The position numbers were made by a program, and so were the translations under genes. Source: Ilex aquifolium (lineage: Eukaryota; Streptophyta; Magnoliopsida; Aquifoliales; Aquifoliaceae). From it: a DNA stretch of 64,000 bases. Location of the stretch: positions 49,261,069 through 49,325,068 of the forward strand of contig OX637391.1 of assembly GCA_951799425.1 (NCBI GenBank). The letters are read 5' to 3'. Below are positions 23,501 to 38,200 of this stretch, piece by piece. Below the pieces are notes generated by a model. The model made no database searches. It was given only the letters and a program-made list of their open reading frames with translations, and had not been told where the DNA came from. Within the stretch, counting starts at the first letter, position 1; the number at the start of each line of letters is the position of its first letter.

Positions 23501-26500
23501 TTTCCCTAGTTGCTCGTCTTAACTCTTTTAGAGTTCTTATTTTTGTAGGAGTTAGTTGTGATTAACCTTTGTATCAACTGGCCATCAAGAACGCTTTTTT
23601 ACATAGAGACCTACATGAGGAGATATAAATATAAATGGTACAACCTCCATGTTATGTTGCATCTAGTAAGGGAACAATTAGTGTCATCTGAAAAAAGCAC
23701 TATATAGCCTCAAACAATCACTATATATTTGGTTTGATAAATTCAATACTATTGTACTTCAACATGGTTTTCAACATTTTACTTTAGACCATTCAATTTT
23801 TATTTGTCATTCTTTCACAGGTGTTATTATTCTTATTGCGTATATTGATGACATTATCATTAGTAATAATGATTCAGATGATATTGCACATTTCAAGGTC
23901 CATTTGGGAAAGCAGTTTCATACCAAAGATTGAGGTATTCTTCAATACTTTCTTGGAATTGAGGTTTCTCGGTCAAAAGAAGGCATCTGTTTGTGCAAAC
24001 GGAAGTACGTATTGGATTTATTATTTGAGACTAGGTCTGGGACTCTAAGTACACGTCCGACTGTTACTCCTATGGACTGTATAGTTAAATTAGATGCTGA
24101 GGACAATTGATTAGTAAGCTGATTTATCTTAGAGTTACACGTCCTGACATTACTTATATTGTTGATGTGGTTAATCAATTCATGCACGCTCCTCGTAAGC
24201 CTCGTTGGGAGGTCATCTGCCGTATTATTTGGTATTTGAAAGGAGCACCGGATAAAGAATGATTGAATCGTCCTTCATCATCCATGATTGTTACTGGCTT
24301 CTCTATTTTTGACTGGGCTGGTATTCGTATTGATAGATGATCTACCTCAAGTTACTGTATTTTTATTGGTTGTAATCTTTTTACTAGCAAGAAGCAGAAT
24401 GAAGTTGTCGTTCGAGGGTAGAGGCTAAATACAAGGTTATGACTCATACTGCATTCGAGCTGTTGTGGGTTCATTCTCTCTGGGTATCAATATGATTTGT
24501 CCTATGGAGATGTATTGTGACAACCTGGCAGCTATTTTCATCCGCAATAATCTGGTATTTCATGAGAGGACCAAATACATCGAAGTGGATTTTCATTTTA
24601 TCCGAGATCTCTTGATGCGTAAGAAAACTATCACACCATACATCAAGTTTAGTGATCAGTTGAGTGACATCTTTACCAAACCATTAACTTGATATGTCTT
24701 TAATAATCTTTGTTCCAAGCTAGGCATATTTGATTTTTATGCTCCAGCTTGAAGGAGGTTGATAGAGTTCTTATTTTATATTGAGTGGTGAATGGTAATA
24801 TTGTATTTCTCATAATATCAGTTTAGTATAAATAAGAGAGTGAATGACAACATAACCTACACACAGATTATTCTCATCTTCTCTCATTCTTTTCCTTTCA
24901 CTTTATCTTTTTCTTTTCTTCTATCATTCTTCTAACATAGTATTATAGTTTTTACTTCTGAACTATATACTATCCATGTAAAGTTGACACAACAATAGGT
25001 TATACATAGACGGAAAAATCATTATTACTAGTAACAAGGATAACAATTATAAAGGAAAATGGCAACCTACTACATGGATGCAGAAAGTTAGAAGTGCAGC
25101 CATTTTTATTCATCGGCAAAAGCCACTTACCTCATAAAAATAAGGACAATACTAGCAAAGAGAATATGAAAAATCCTTAAATACCAGGAAGACCTGTGGT
25201 TTGGGTGACCTCTTCTCCAATCATTGCGAGCAACTATGAAGTACTCCAGTGGCAATGGTCAAAAGCATCGCCATCATTTTTTCTTTTGTGTTTAAATCGT
25301 CATTTTTTTCACTCGTTCCCATCACTTTCACTTTCTGACCTAATTTGGAAACCTATCAATTTGATCCCTCATAGCAGCCCATCTCTCTCTCTCTCCCTCA
25401 CAAATAAGAACCATCAGGGATGTGAAATATAATCCACTCAATAGCAAAATACTACATATATATATATATATAATCCACTAACAATATTGTTGTCATTGCT
25501 TTGACTCATACTTTCCAAAAAGTGGATTCAACTCTAATAGCTTCGAAGTAAAAATATGTTTCATACTAATCATTGCCAACAATCATTGTAGCACTTACCA
25601 CCAAGAAAGAGAGAAAGACAGAGAAGAAATTCATGGGTTCCAATGCATGACATCTTGTAGCCCTTCCCAACGAGGCTCTATTGATTAGTATTACACATGC
25701 AAATCAATTATAGATAATAATACTATTAGATTCGCTCTTCATAGACAAACTTGGGATTTGCGATCTCTGGTAAGATCGATTTAGAATCATGGGATTCTTT
25801 TCTATTAGAAATGAAGGGTTGTAGCACAAAATGTACTTTTAACCATAGTTGTCGAGGAAGGCGTATCGTTTTTCAAAAATAGTGTATTGTGTATTGTAAC
25901 GTATCTTGAATTGTAAGATACGCGCAATTTTAAATAATTATTAATAAAATATATATACCTTTGCAAAAAAGTTGCAATAACATTTCATTTCATTAATATT
26001 CCATCAACTATTCAAATTTCCAACATAGTTCACTAATATAAAAATTCAAAGACCTTTAATTTTCATTTCACAATAGGATCTTGGTGATGCTTCAATTGCT
26101 ATCAAAGTACAGGCTTCCAACCAGTGATATGCTTGAACAACATTAACATTAATCAGGAATTTTGATTCAATTGAACAATATTAACATTAATATTTATATT
26201 TATATAATCAATAAGAGATAAAAAAATTTGTCAATTTTGTACTTACTGTTGAATTTTTAGTTGTCTTGCAGGCAAAGGAGCTAGAAGAATGAGAGGAGTT
26301 TTGGGTCAGTGTTACAGCAAAAACCAATCCAAGAACCAAAGGAGGAAGAAGAAGACTAAAGGCCTAGGGTTTCGGTTTGCAACTAAGGTTCAATCAAATT
26401 CTTCACAGATCTAGTGGATGAAGACGAGTGCATCTGGGAAGATTTTCGAAGAAGCTGTGCGATGGATTGGAGAGAGGAAGCAGCTTCTGCTATTCGATGG

Positions 26501-29252
26501 ATTGAAGGAGCTTTTGGTTTTTCGTTTGATTAGAGGGGATTTCATTTTTTTTTTTTGGCCCTAGGCAGTGAAACGATCACTGCCCAGGGCTTAAAAAAAA
26601 TTTCAGATGAAAAGACATCGTTTTAGCACCAAAAAAAAAAAAAGAATTATGATTGAATCGAAATTTAAATGATTCGAGGTATTTCAGAATGTTTCGAGAT
26701 GTTTAGGCATGTTTCCACTACTGTGTCGGGGTGTTTCAAGATGTTTTCATATATTTTAACCAATGTTTCGGAGTGTTTTAGAAATAAATTTTTTATTGGT
26801 TTCCATTTTATTTTTGAAACGTTTTCAAAATGTTTCTGCTTTCTAGGTCATCGAAGCAATGCACCGAAAACAAAATTTTAAAATTGAATCCTATATCTAT
26901 ATATATGAAGAAGAAATCATTTAACAAAGGGGGTCGAAGCAGAGAACGTCACCCCTAAAGTCTATGTGAGTAGTCTATCAAAGTACAACGCGAATGACTC
27001 TGACTAACATCTGGAGAGTGATCAACTGTGAAGCTAGACAAGCCAAATGAGATCTATCACTATTCAAACCCATAAACTATCCGTGTTAAATGATCCTATA
27101 GGTCTGTGCACAATTATTGGTGGGCTTCAGCTTAGAGGATGATGGCAATGGCGGTTGACTGAGTTAAATGTTGCAGAAAGTGAAACAGAGATATTCTGAT
27201 GAAGGAAAGCAGAGAAAGAAGAGTGGATATTTGATTTACAATATTCCCCGTCAGATTACAAAATAACAGAGGAAGATACAGGCATTTTTGCCTATGAAAT
27301 TGAAACCATGTGTACGCTAACCAACTATAGCCACTTAGTAGCTTAGCATTTAGCATTACAACTACCGAGTACCGACATTTTGGGAACATGGTAAAAAGTG
27401 TACAGGTTGGCCCAGGAGCACTGTAGTTGGACTCCCACTTGCAAACTCTATCATCCAGCGCACTGGCTTAGCCTGCTCAAGGGGACCTCTCCTCAGTGAC
27501 TTCATTAAGTTTTTGAGAACCTTTTACATCCCGAATCCCATTTCTGAAGTAGTACAATTGCACTTACTGCGGCACACTCCAGTACACTACCATAACCAAA
27601 GAACTTCTCCTAATACCATTGGATTTTACAAGTCTCATGTTGTAGAGAAGTGCAGCCATATTAGGAAATGGCACTTGCCAAAAGTTAAAAGCATAAATTG
27701 TCCTCTAATAAATACTGAACCCTGAACCCTGACAAGCTGAAACGAGTTTGCTTGCAAGACACCACATTCAACCTCAACGAATAAACACTAATAAGTAATA
27801 ACAATCACAAAGAAGTGTTAATTTACAATTCTGAGTGCAAATTACAGAGTTGACACTTACGTATGTGCCCCAATAGCTGAAATGTATGGATGCTGGAATG
27901 TTTTATCCTGCATTAAGAGAAAAAAGAAAAAGAAGAAATCAATCCATGATAAATGGAGAATCTAAACATTTTTTTCAACACTCTAGTTGGACAGAAACAA
28001 AGCAAACCTGCAAACCTAGCATGTCAGGACATAAACATTAACTGCATAACAAAGAAACCCATACATAACGTTTAGTTGTGCGACACACCATTTGGGACAT
28101 TGAAACTCATTCATTTTATCCGGTCACTATTTCATCAGGTCAGATATTTATGTCTGGCAACAACACACCCAGATACTCATCCATCAACGGCGGTATGCAA
28201 CAAAAGTCATAAATCATAAAAAGAAGAAGAAGAGCTGCCTATGATCAAGGTCACTATCTGAGTTTCCAATGGATACTATCTACTCTTTCTTCAAGATGAG
28301 GATTAGCTATGCAGGTCAACCATCTCCAACTTTAGTCAATGACACCACAAAGGACTTGCCTGATTTGCTAGATGTTGATTATTGTTCGACGAAAGATAAC
28401 TATGCTAGTAGCATTTCTGCTCTCATTAGTCAAGAAACAGGGAAGACACAGTACTTCACATCACTAAAATGCCCCTCCAGATAACCTGCGATTCAATTCT
28501 CAGGTTTTCATCTAAGTATCAGAGTTACTTAAGCAATTTTGGTATTAGAACACGTGTGCTAGATAGAAAAACCAAGGATGAATCCTCGCAACACTGTGAT
28601 GTCCAGAAAGTAGAAATCACAGCTTAAAATACCACTTCAGTTCAGCAAAAGAAGCCTTAAACAGTACTAAGATAGCGAGATAGAACTCCCTGTTTAGCAC
28701 ATGACCATAAAGCGACTAAGTGAAGAGCCGCACATATAAAATGAAACACATGGCTTTATCAGAGAATATTACAACTGCATTTGATGCTGGCAAGCATGGA
28801 AGGCAATGTGGTAAATCATGACATCATTCCAAGAAGGAATCCATAAAAGTTAACCATGTTTCTCATATGGGGCAAGAACCAGCTGTAGGCCAACACGGAA
28901 AAATTAAAACATGCAACAGAACGGACGAAAAAGAAAAGTGCAGGTTCAAGATTTCCCAGATGATCTCAGAGGTCATACATTCTTCTTTTCTTCCCAGAGA
29001 TGATGAATAAACACCAACTAACTAACTAGAAGTCCATAAATGTAGCCAGAAAGTGCAGGAACATACTTGAAGCATATGATCTATCCGACCATCTTCACTC
29101 CCTGTTAGTTGCTCCATCATAATTGAACCGTACGATCTCTCTTCTTTTTCTTGGGCATTTTCTGATGCTTCTGAAAAATATGAATATTTTTTCTTTTGGA
29201 TTAAAGTAAATATGAATGAAATTAAGATTCATTAAACATCGGTTTTCTCTTC

Positions 29253-29283
<31 letters not shown>

Positions 29284-32200
29284 GGTTTACTTGTGAAAAA
29301 AAGAAGAGAAAATCATTATACAGTTTGGTTCCCATTAACCGAGGTTGTTTGGGGGAAATGCAAAATGAATCCAAACAAAAAAGTGACGAGAAAAGAAAAG
29401 AAAAGAAAGGAATATGACAAAGAAGAGGAAAAGTTGATTTATTACCGTCAAGGCTATCCTTGTTTCTGGACTGACAAAGAGTGAGAATTGTGGCCTATTG
29501 AAACAACATAAATTTAGTATTCAAAACTCAACATTCATGGGAACATTCCAGCAATTTTTGATCACATCTATAACTGGTCGGGCACAGCTTATGACTGATG
29601 CAGTAACAAGTTCTATGTTACTTGTCTAAATTATCTATTGGTTTCTTTAGTTTTCAAGCAATAATTAGTTAAGTGACCTAAGTAACCTTTCCAGGACCAT
29701 GTAAGCAGCAAAAGGCCAATAAATCAAGGGAAGGTTTCGGAGAAACAAAATAATCACATCTTTTAATTTCCATTATAGCTCTTTCTACTTATTAGGGCGC
29801 ATTTTTCTGAGTCATATAGCAGTTAAACTGTTGCAAAATTGCTTAAAATTGCCAGTTTCTGGCCAATGAATCACATGTTTACAAGTCATTACCTCCATCC
29901 AAGTGATTTTTGGAAAAATCAAATATTGCTTAAAATTTTCGGTCCGTCCTCTCTACTTCTCTTCTCTATTAACCTGTTCAATTCAGATATCCCTTCTCTT
30001 TTCTCTATCTCTGTGTCTATATACATAAATATGTTTATTAAGAGTGCAAGGACCTACCCCTACCTTGAAACAGTCGTATAGTTCTGATCTACAGGGGGTG
30101 AATAGGTCTATAGCACTCAATGCGGAAAATATGCCCAATTCAAATATCACCTAAAATTTAAACCTGTATACCAAATAGCTCGAATATGCTTAAACAAATA
30201 TCAACAAGTTCGATAAAAAATTGCAAGTAAAGCAAGTAAAGAATATGCAAACCAGACTACAAGTAATTTTTATGTGGAAAACCCAAACACGAAAAAAACC
30301 ATGGATCCTTGCCCAACCAACAAATCCACTAAAGTTTCAAGTAGGTTACAAGACTCTAAAGACTTATTAACTTTACCAAGTCTCTATGGTTAGACGCTTT
30401 CTTCGTCTTAAACAAGGCTCTCAACTCCACAGCAAGTTTTTAGAATGCTTTAAGGAAATAAATTGAGTCCACAATCTAAAGCACAAATTCATCAAAGAAA
30501 TCCTCCTCCTTCAACGTCAGAATCCATTGACTTCAACTTCGGACTCCACCAAAGCAATACCAAACAATTCTCTGAAGGTTTTTGGTTTCTACAAAGTTTT
30601 CATGAACTACGCGTTTGAATCCTCAAGTTTTAATCATAGATCTACTACTTTCTAAACATTTTCCTCTGAGCTCTTTTGCAACCCTTATGGCCGTAAAAAA
30701 CCATCCAAAATATAAAGGAGTGGAATTAGAGCCTAAATAGAAAACTAAAAAATTGCAGAATCTTGGCAAACCACTCGAGCCGCAAGTTAGCACTAACGTG
30801 CGCCACCCTCTGGATTATAAATTCTAAGCAATCGGTTGATGATCGATGAGTACATAATATTGCATGATTTTATATCTCAAACCATTCATCTTAGCTTTGT
30901 TTATTATTTATATTTTTAGTTTAGTTTAATTTTGTGTTTTATAGGGAATTTGGTGTTTGTAAAAAAATCAATGCGAAGACGAGGTTTTACATTCATTTTG
31001 ATACCTTGAAGAATTTTGGAAGTATGCTAGGCAAGTCAAGGATGGAGCCGAAAGCCGTAGAACAGAAAATTTAGAAAAGACTGGTTCTACCGATAGATAA
31101 AGCTATGTGCTACCGGTAGAAAGGCTCTTCGGAATAAGCAGAATGTTGTTTTCCCAGTAGGTGGACTTGTGTTCTACCGGTAGAAGAGGTCACTAGAATT
31201 TGATAGAATAAGGTTCTAACGGTAGATGATCTATTTCCTATCGGTAGGTCATTCAACGTGAAGGTTCTACGGGTAGGTATTTAATACTTTACCGGTAGGT
31301 GGACACCATATTTTGGTGAGGACTCCTTTTCCTAGGTATTGACTGACTGAATATTCAAAGATATCTTCCAATATCCTCTAAGACTTTATTGGAGGAAAAA
31401 TAGACAAATTAGGAAAGGAATTTTTCGCTAAATCTTAGAGATATTGTAAGAGATATTTTCAGAGATGTTTTAGGATTAAGAGATAGACATAAAGGAAAGA
31501 TGATCTCTAGAAAATCAACTGTATCTCTCTCTCTCTCTTTCCCCGTTTTTCCTATAAATACCAACCCATAGGGAATTTGTAGAGACACCATTTCCCTTCC
31601 AGGGACTCCTCCAAGGGCTGCTATTCTACCTTCTTCTTCATTGTTCTTCACTTAGGTTTAAATTTCAAATACAAGATTCTTTTATTTCTTTTAATGCAAT
31701 TGCTTTCAATTCTTGTTTTAAATACAAAGTACTAAATTTAATTTCGCTTTCAACATCAGTTTCGTTCTTTTTAATTATTATGTCTTTCATTCTTACTTTT
31801 AATTTAATTTACTTTATGTTTGAGTAGTCTAATTCTAGATAATCGGAGGAGGGATTCCCAGGCTATAAAGTAGAGTTTATACTCTAAATTAGGATTTTTA
31901 CAATGTATATTATTTAATGATTTAATAGTTGTTTTTGGGAAACTAAATTGATTGGTCGTATCCTTTATTACCCGTAGACAATTGGTTTTGGTATGGATAA
32001 TTATTGGAGTTCCTGCAATCAATTGGATACAAATTCTTCCATTAATTTATTTGTCACAAAAATCACTATTTTTACTAATTACAATTTTTATTGAATATCA
32101 TCCGACTGAGGGAGTTTGATTATGAACTTGAATGAGTTATAAATTTAGAGTGTAAATTTATGTTTATGGGTGGGATGAAATCCAAAAATTGTCTGGTTCT

Positions 32201-35200
32201 TTTTTTATTGAATTTATCCTTAACTTAGTTAATTACCACAATTCTCAACTTTCAAATAACTCTTTATTTTTATTTTTTTACATCACCATTCGAATTTGTC
32301 CTTCGTTTTTTCCTGAGGAGACGACCCCGGTAATCGACCAAGTTCCTAAATGATATATATTCATGTGCTTGGAAACCATATTTATTTTACCTACTTTTGA
32401 GGTCAAGCAAGGACCACTCGAGTGCTAGGCGAGCGCCACTCAATTTTGTTTTCTGCTCAATTCTATTTTAATAGGAGTCCCTAGAGCATCAGGCCAACGC
32501 CAAGAGGACGGTACCTACTAGTTTTCCTCAACAAAACTAATTTTTAATTCACCTTTTGAGTACCAAAGGGTGTTTACCCAACAAGGCTACAGACCATGAC
32601 TCTTATAGTGTTAAAAAAACTCTTTTTCAAGTCTTAAAAACATTTTTAAACGATAGGAAAATCATGCTACGGATTCAAAAAAACATCCTAAATCCGATCT
32701 TAACTTAAGGTCTTAATCAATCTAGGCTTACCTCACCTAGACAGTTTGGAATTGCAAAGTTGATATTGAATGTAGCAATGTAGAATTCATCTTATTCTTC
32801 ATAACCCGAATTTGGTCTTCATCTTGTAAGTATCATTACCATAGGACTTAGCTAAGATTTGTTACAATGACTCACGAAAATTGCCAATTACATTATTTTC
32901 CTAACTTATATATTCAAATATATGTGTATATCTAGTTAAAACCAGATTTTGGGAAATTTAAAGATCTAGGGTTTAATTTTCTGGTTAAATATATAGATTT
33001 TTGGGAATTCTTGTTGAGAAATTGAGCATCCGATTCCAAGGTTTAACTTTTCAATCTTTCGTTGAGAAATTCATCTTGGATTTTACTCGAGTTCGGCTTC
33101 AATACTCGCAAGCTTCTATCGAGCCTAGCTTGAACAAGAATCCAAGCTCGCCAGCCTAGCTTGAGCCAAATTTGATCAAACCAGTCATGGCCAAGTCGAA
33201 TATGAGCATACTCAAGTTTGACATGCTCAGCTCGATAACACCCCTAACCAAAGCTGGATTAGAGAGAGAGAGATGTATCAACAAAGAAAGAGGTCAAAAA
33301 GAATTCTATTTCTACATCCATCTTTAATAGGCAAAGATTTACCGAATTAGCTTGATGTTTTTATGAGGTAAAAATTCATACATTATTCTTCTTAGTGAAA
33401 CTATTTGTATCAATACCAACTCCGTTACAATACTCGTTCGGAAAAACTGCAAGAAAATGAACTAGAGCCATTCGGCCCATTCCAAAAACTTAACGAATTA
33501 AAATTAACTACACCAATCTCTCAAGGAAAACCAATATTTTGTCATCCAACCAATACTATTGAAATAAGCATATGGAGGTCAGTGCTCCCAAAAAAAATTA
33601 AATAGGTCAAGCACCAAGAGAGAAAAGATGGCGAGAGCAAGCTAGCTAAGATGTTGGAAGCAAGATATAAAAGGCCAGGCAGTGTATGAGACCGGAACCA
33701 TGACAATGAAAAATGCAGGAAAAAAAAAGAGGATCAAGGAGATTAGTTTGATATAGCAATCTAGCAAAAGAGAACATGAGAGTACCCTTGGCTAACATAT
33801 GTATATATTCACTGCATTTTATTATGGAATGTATGCTGTTACTAATTTTTGAGATGAAAGAAACTTTTGACTTCAGGAATAATGATAATCGGATTTAGGA
33901 AGTGAGGTAAAGCAGCAAAGAATCTGTTAAGAAATAACTTAAAGGAGATGTCCTCACAAGGACCCGATTTTCTGCATATTATTGGCCACAGATAGTAGTT
34001 TTAGTTCCCAAGATCATCATTCAGTTATAACTGTTAGGTGACAAAAAAATATAGGCTCAGTCACTAACATCACAAAAGAAGACCAAACAAAGAAAATAAT
34101 AATAAAGCAATACAACTTAAGGAAGTCAGGGTGCACCCTCACGGAGCTTATTTGATCCATTATTGCCTGAGAACGCAAAGCCAAATCTTCACTAAATTCC
34201 TGCACCACATAGCATGAGCATAAAGAGCGAGGGAGGGATGAAGCTTAATCCACCATCATATGCCTGTCACAAGACCTTACCTGAAATCCAATATGCAACC
34301 TCTTTCCACCCTTGTGGTAAGGGATAATGACAGGGCGTTTGTCGATGTACTCTTTGCAGGTAAGTGGTTCTATTCTGTTTGGAAAACCAACATAGCTTCA
34401 TGTGAGGTGAGACAGACTAACAGCCCAAGAAATAAGGAAAACCATGAATTACCAGGAGCTATATGCATGTGTGTGCATACGTGCAAGTACAATTATGTGT
34501 ATCATCTGTGTGTGAGAGAGCGAGAGAGAGGTATATAATATCCTTTTTTCTAGAAGTATATTTCACATAACAGAAACTATTATCTTCAAAATAAAGCCAT
34601 GCCAAACAATTTCGACTCCGATTTAGATGACCTAAGTGGAGGTTCAGAAGCATGGATCAACACATACGTCTTCTAAGGAAACCCTTGCAAAATATAAAAA
34701 TTAAAACAGGAGGCAGAGAGATCAGGTTGGATTTATGAATAGGTGGGATGAAGAAATAAGCCATTATTAGCACCCCTGCATTCTGAATGAAATTGATACC
34801 GTCCAGAAAACGCAGGACTTACATAATATGTAGAGTGTCAGCCTATGCCCACACCAGAAGCAGCAGCATTATGCTGAAAGGCTTCCATCAAACTGTCCTT
34901 TGGGTTGTCATTAAAGGTCATCAGATTTGTTGGTATATGAGGCATGTTGTTCCTTCCGTTTTGTAATTATACGTTCTTTCTACACAGTCAATATTGGAAA
35001 GCATGGACAGCTCATTGAACTCAACAAACCCATGTCCAAACTACCCAGGTTCGTTACATGAATCTTGTCCCTAATCAGCCATTTGTAGAGCCATATCCTC
35101 TGTTAAATCCAGCAAACCTATATTCTTTTCTCAAGGCCCGAGCTACATTCTTTTTGATCTTTGACTTGTTCTTCTAGTACCATCTAGTTAGATCAGATCA

Positions 35201-38200
35201 CTCCTCCATAAGGGTCGCATTAATTGGCCTATGTGGCTCATGGCCAAACCGCTTGAAATGACTTTCACTATCACTTCCATATTACTCAGTCAATACAACT
35301 GCTAACTTCCCAGGAATGCATTCCTACTGTTGTTCCATTTTCTTGAAATGCTATTTTTGACCTCATTTCAATTAACCTATTTTTAACATGTTTTTTTATG
35401 TCCCTACATTGCTGTACTATAAAGCATATTTAGCTTTATAGCTTTCTCATATAACTTGTCTTTTAATGTATCACACAACAATCCTAAAGCACTTCTCCAC
35501 TTAATCCATTTGCTCTAGTTTTGTGGACAACATCTTCCTCAATCTCCTCCCATTCCTTGTCAATACTCAATCCAAAAATAAAAAATGGTCTCTCTTAAGC
35601 ATCTCTTTGCCATGAGTTTCACTTTACAATTTTCCTAATAATTTACCGAAAGTAAAACTCTACATGTTTTCTTAGTTTGACACCTAAAACCTTCAAATTC
35701 TAGAGTATCTCTCAAATAATGGTAAATTTGGATCAACCTTGATTCTACTTTCTGTTGTTAATGATATTGTCATTTACAAATGTTGAGAGTATTATTATTA
35801 TTATATTTTATATAGTTGTATTAAGTTTTAAGTATACCTCTCTAAGGGTATACTAGTCTTTTGTGTTTTATATTAGATAACTATAAATACCAGTTGATAG
35901 TGAGAGGTAGGGTAAGTTTCACCCCTCTCTGTTTCTCTCATATTGTGTTTTGTCTCTCCATTCTCCAAACTTCACATGGTATTAGAGCAAGTTTGATCCA
36001 AATTTGATTAGAAAATTTGAGCCCACTACCCACTATTCTTGTTCTTAGTATTCTTGTTCTTTCTCTTCTTTCTTTTCTTTCTTCTTTCTTCTTTTCTTCG
36101 TTTGCTCCGTCTACTGTGCAACCACGACATGGTCTAGGGTTTTTGTCATCCTATGCCTAACTAGTGGTCATGTGTGGTGGTTGGATGTCGTTGTTGCTGT
36201 GGTGATGGATTCTAGTTGTGCCGTTGTCGTTCGTGTATGTCCATGCGATGGAACTAAGATTCTATGATCGAATTGATAATCGATTCGAGTATTGTTTTGG
36301 CATTGGAAGCTTTATTGGTTGTGTTGTGGTGGTCGCGGTCGCCAGTGGTTTGTTGTTGTGCCATTGTCGCTACTGGAGTGATTTGTTGTTGGTGGTGTGG
36401 TTCAATTTAGGCAATGTAATCAACTTTACTGTTATTACTCGATTCCGGTAGTGTTCTGTCACTGGAGGCTTTGGTGGGTGTGTTGTGGTGGTCGTCGGTT
36501 GTCTGATGTGGCGCCATTGTTGCTGCTGGAATGATTTGTTAAACCTTTTGACATGGAGAAGACAAAACCCAACTGGATTTGGGTCGATCTGTCAGGTTAT
36601 AACCCCTAACTGGATCACGGGCTAACTTAATTGCCCATTATCCAAGCCCAATTAACTGGACCCAACAAAGGTCCACTGTCCAAGCCCAACCCTTGTTTGG
36701 ATCCAACACAGGCCCACTGTTCAGGGCCAATTCTTCAAGCCCATCGTCTTCAACCTAGCTCAGGTGAGCACAACAAACCTAGGGTTTAGATAAAAACTAG
36801 TTCAAGTTCAGACCGGTTCAGGTTCAAATTAGGCCGATTTGAGTGCTTTTACGACCTGCTTTGTTGTTTCTAGTCACTTCTGAGGCCCTTTTAGCTTTGG
36901 TTCAACCCTTTATTCACCAGAACTATGTTGGTTTAAGCTCCTCGTCTGGTTCTCTATCCATTTAACCTCAAATTCTCTTACCTTTGACCGGTTTTGCACT
37001 ATTCAGGTGATGTTCTAAAATTATCTGATCTACTTTTGTTTGGTTTGTCTTAACATTTGTGGTATTACTATGGAGTCCAAGGCTGATAATCCACCTCTTG
37101 CTCCCATCCTGCCACCCACACTTTCTCCGGCTGTCCTTTTTAATTGCCCGTTGACTCAATGAGACTCTGTTCAAGTATTTCTTAAAGGCAAAGCCTTAAA
37201 ATATTTGGTGGGAGCAAAACCCAAGGAAAGTGACCCCGGGGTCGATCAGTAGGAACAAGATGATGCACAGATTATTTCATTACCGTTGAACTATAATAAA
37301 TCTTATATTAGTTCTACATTGCTTTACGTCGATACTGCCAAGGAAATCTGGGAACTTTGGCAATCATGTATTCTGGCACTGGGAATTTTATTCGTGCTTC
37401 TGAAGTCCGCAAACAATAGTTCCACCTTGACCAAGGTACTCTTAAGTTTAGAGGACTATTACTCCCGAGTTAGGGCCATTTGTGAGGAATTGAGGATTTA
37501 CCTCCCTTTCACCATTGATGCTCAATTTTGGCAATGACAACATGAGGATTCAGATGTCGTTCGCTTTCTTGTTGGTTTGCAGTCGGAATATGAACCTATC
37601 CGTGCCCAGATCTTGGGTGGCCCCAACCTTCCATCCTTTCCCGAGGTCTTTTCCTGCTTACAGCGTGCTACTTTGTCCGTTGCTCATTCTATTTTCACCA
37701 TTGATCATGGTCATTTTACTAATCGTTTAGCCTTAGTTGTCTCTCGTGACAATAGTGATAGTACTTGGGGTGGCCGTGATTCTCGAGGGGGCCGTAGTAG
37801 AGGTCGTTGGGGTCATCCTGACACTCGTTTATGTACTCATTGTAATCGTACTAACAACACTGCTGCTTATTGTTGGGATTTTCCTCTGGCGTTGCCAATT
37901 AGGTCTCCTTATCAAGAAGATGCTCCCTCCTTCCCCACACCATCAGCAAGTTCAGCGCCTCCTAACTCTGAGTTAATTACTATTACATGGGAGGAGTATG
38001 CTTAGTTCATGTCCTACAGGTAGTACCCTCTTCTTCCACCGCTACTTTTGCCCATTCAGATACCACTTCCACTTGTTTACTGTCATCCACCGTAGCCTCT
38101 GGATCATAGACTCTGGCACCTCTGATCACATGACTAGTTCGTCTAGTGTCTTTTCTACTTATCATTCTGTTATACCCCTCATAGTGTTAGTCTTGCTAAT

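Larger units (their letters stand above)
21823..24945 (+). mobile_element. Deleted Ty1/copia element (family C)
   Basis: 5' LTR from TGTTAGAGTTCTTATTTT (21823 to about 21998) and 3' LTR from TGATAGAGTTCTTATTTT (24760 to about 24945). A degenerate primer site (AATATTTGAGCAATCG) follows the first; an AGCTTGAAGGAGG purine tract precedes the second. Gag, protease and most of integrase are missing; the leader passes into an integrase C-terminus/RT remnant. Confidence 0.8.
20519..27860 (-). other. SGR2 intron with copia and hAT-like debris (7.3 kb)
   Basis: Donor GTAAGTG at 27860, acceptor TGTGCAG at 20519. Holds a copia element (21823-24945) and MITE-like sequence (25844-26885). The stretches 20519-21822, 24946-25843 and 26886-27860 show no gene. 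Confidence 0.85.
29495..34136 (-). other. SGR2 intron with unclassified LTR-like repeats (4.6 kb)
   Basis: Donor GTGCAC at 34136, acceptor CAATAG at 29495. Stretches 30090-30830 and 32390-32930 look like one unclassified retroelement leader (GGGGGTGAATAGGT; ATGTGGAAAACCC) split by a probable solo LTR at 30831-32380. The rest shows nothing. Confidence 0.6.

Noticed and set aside
28269-28484. 71-residue plus-strand open frame
   Set aside because: Lies within a spliced SGR2 intron; no domain and no supporting signals.
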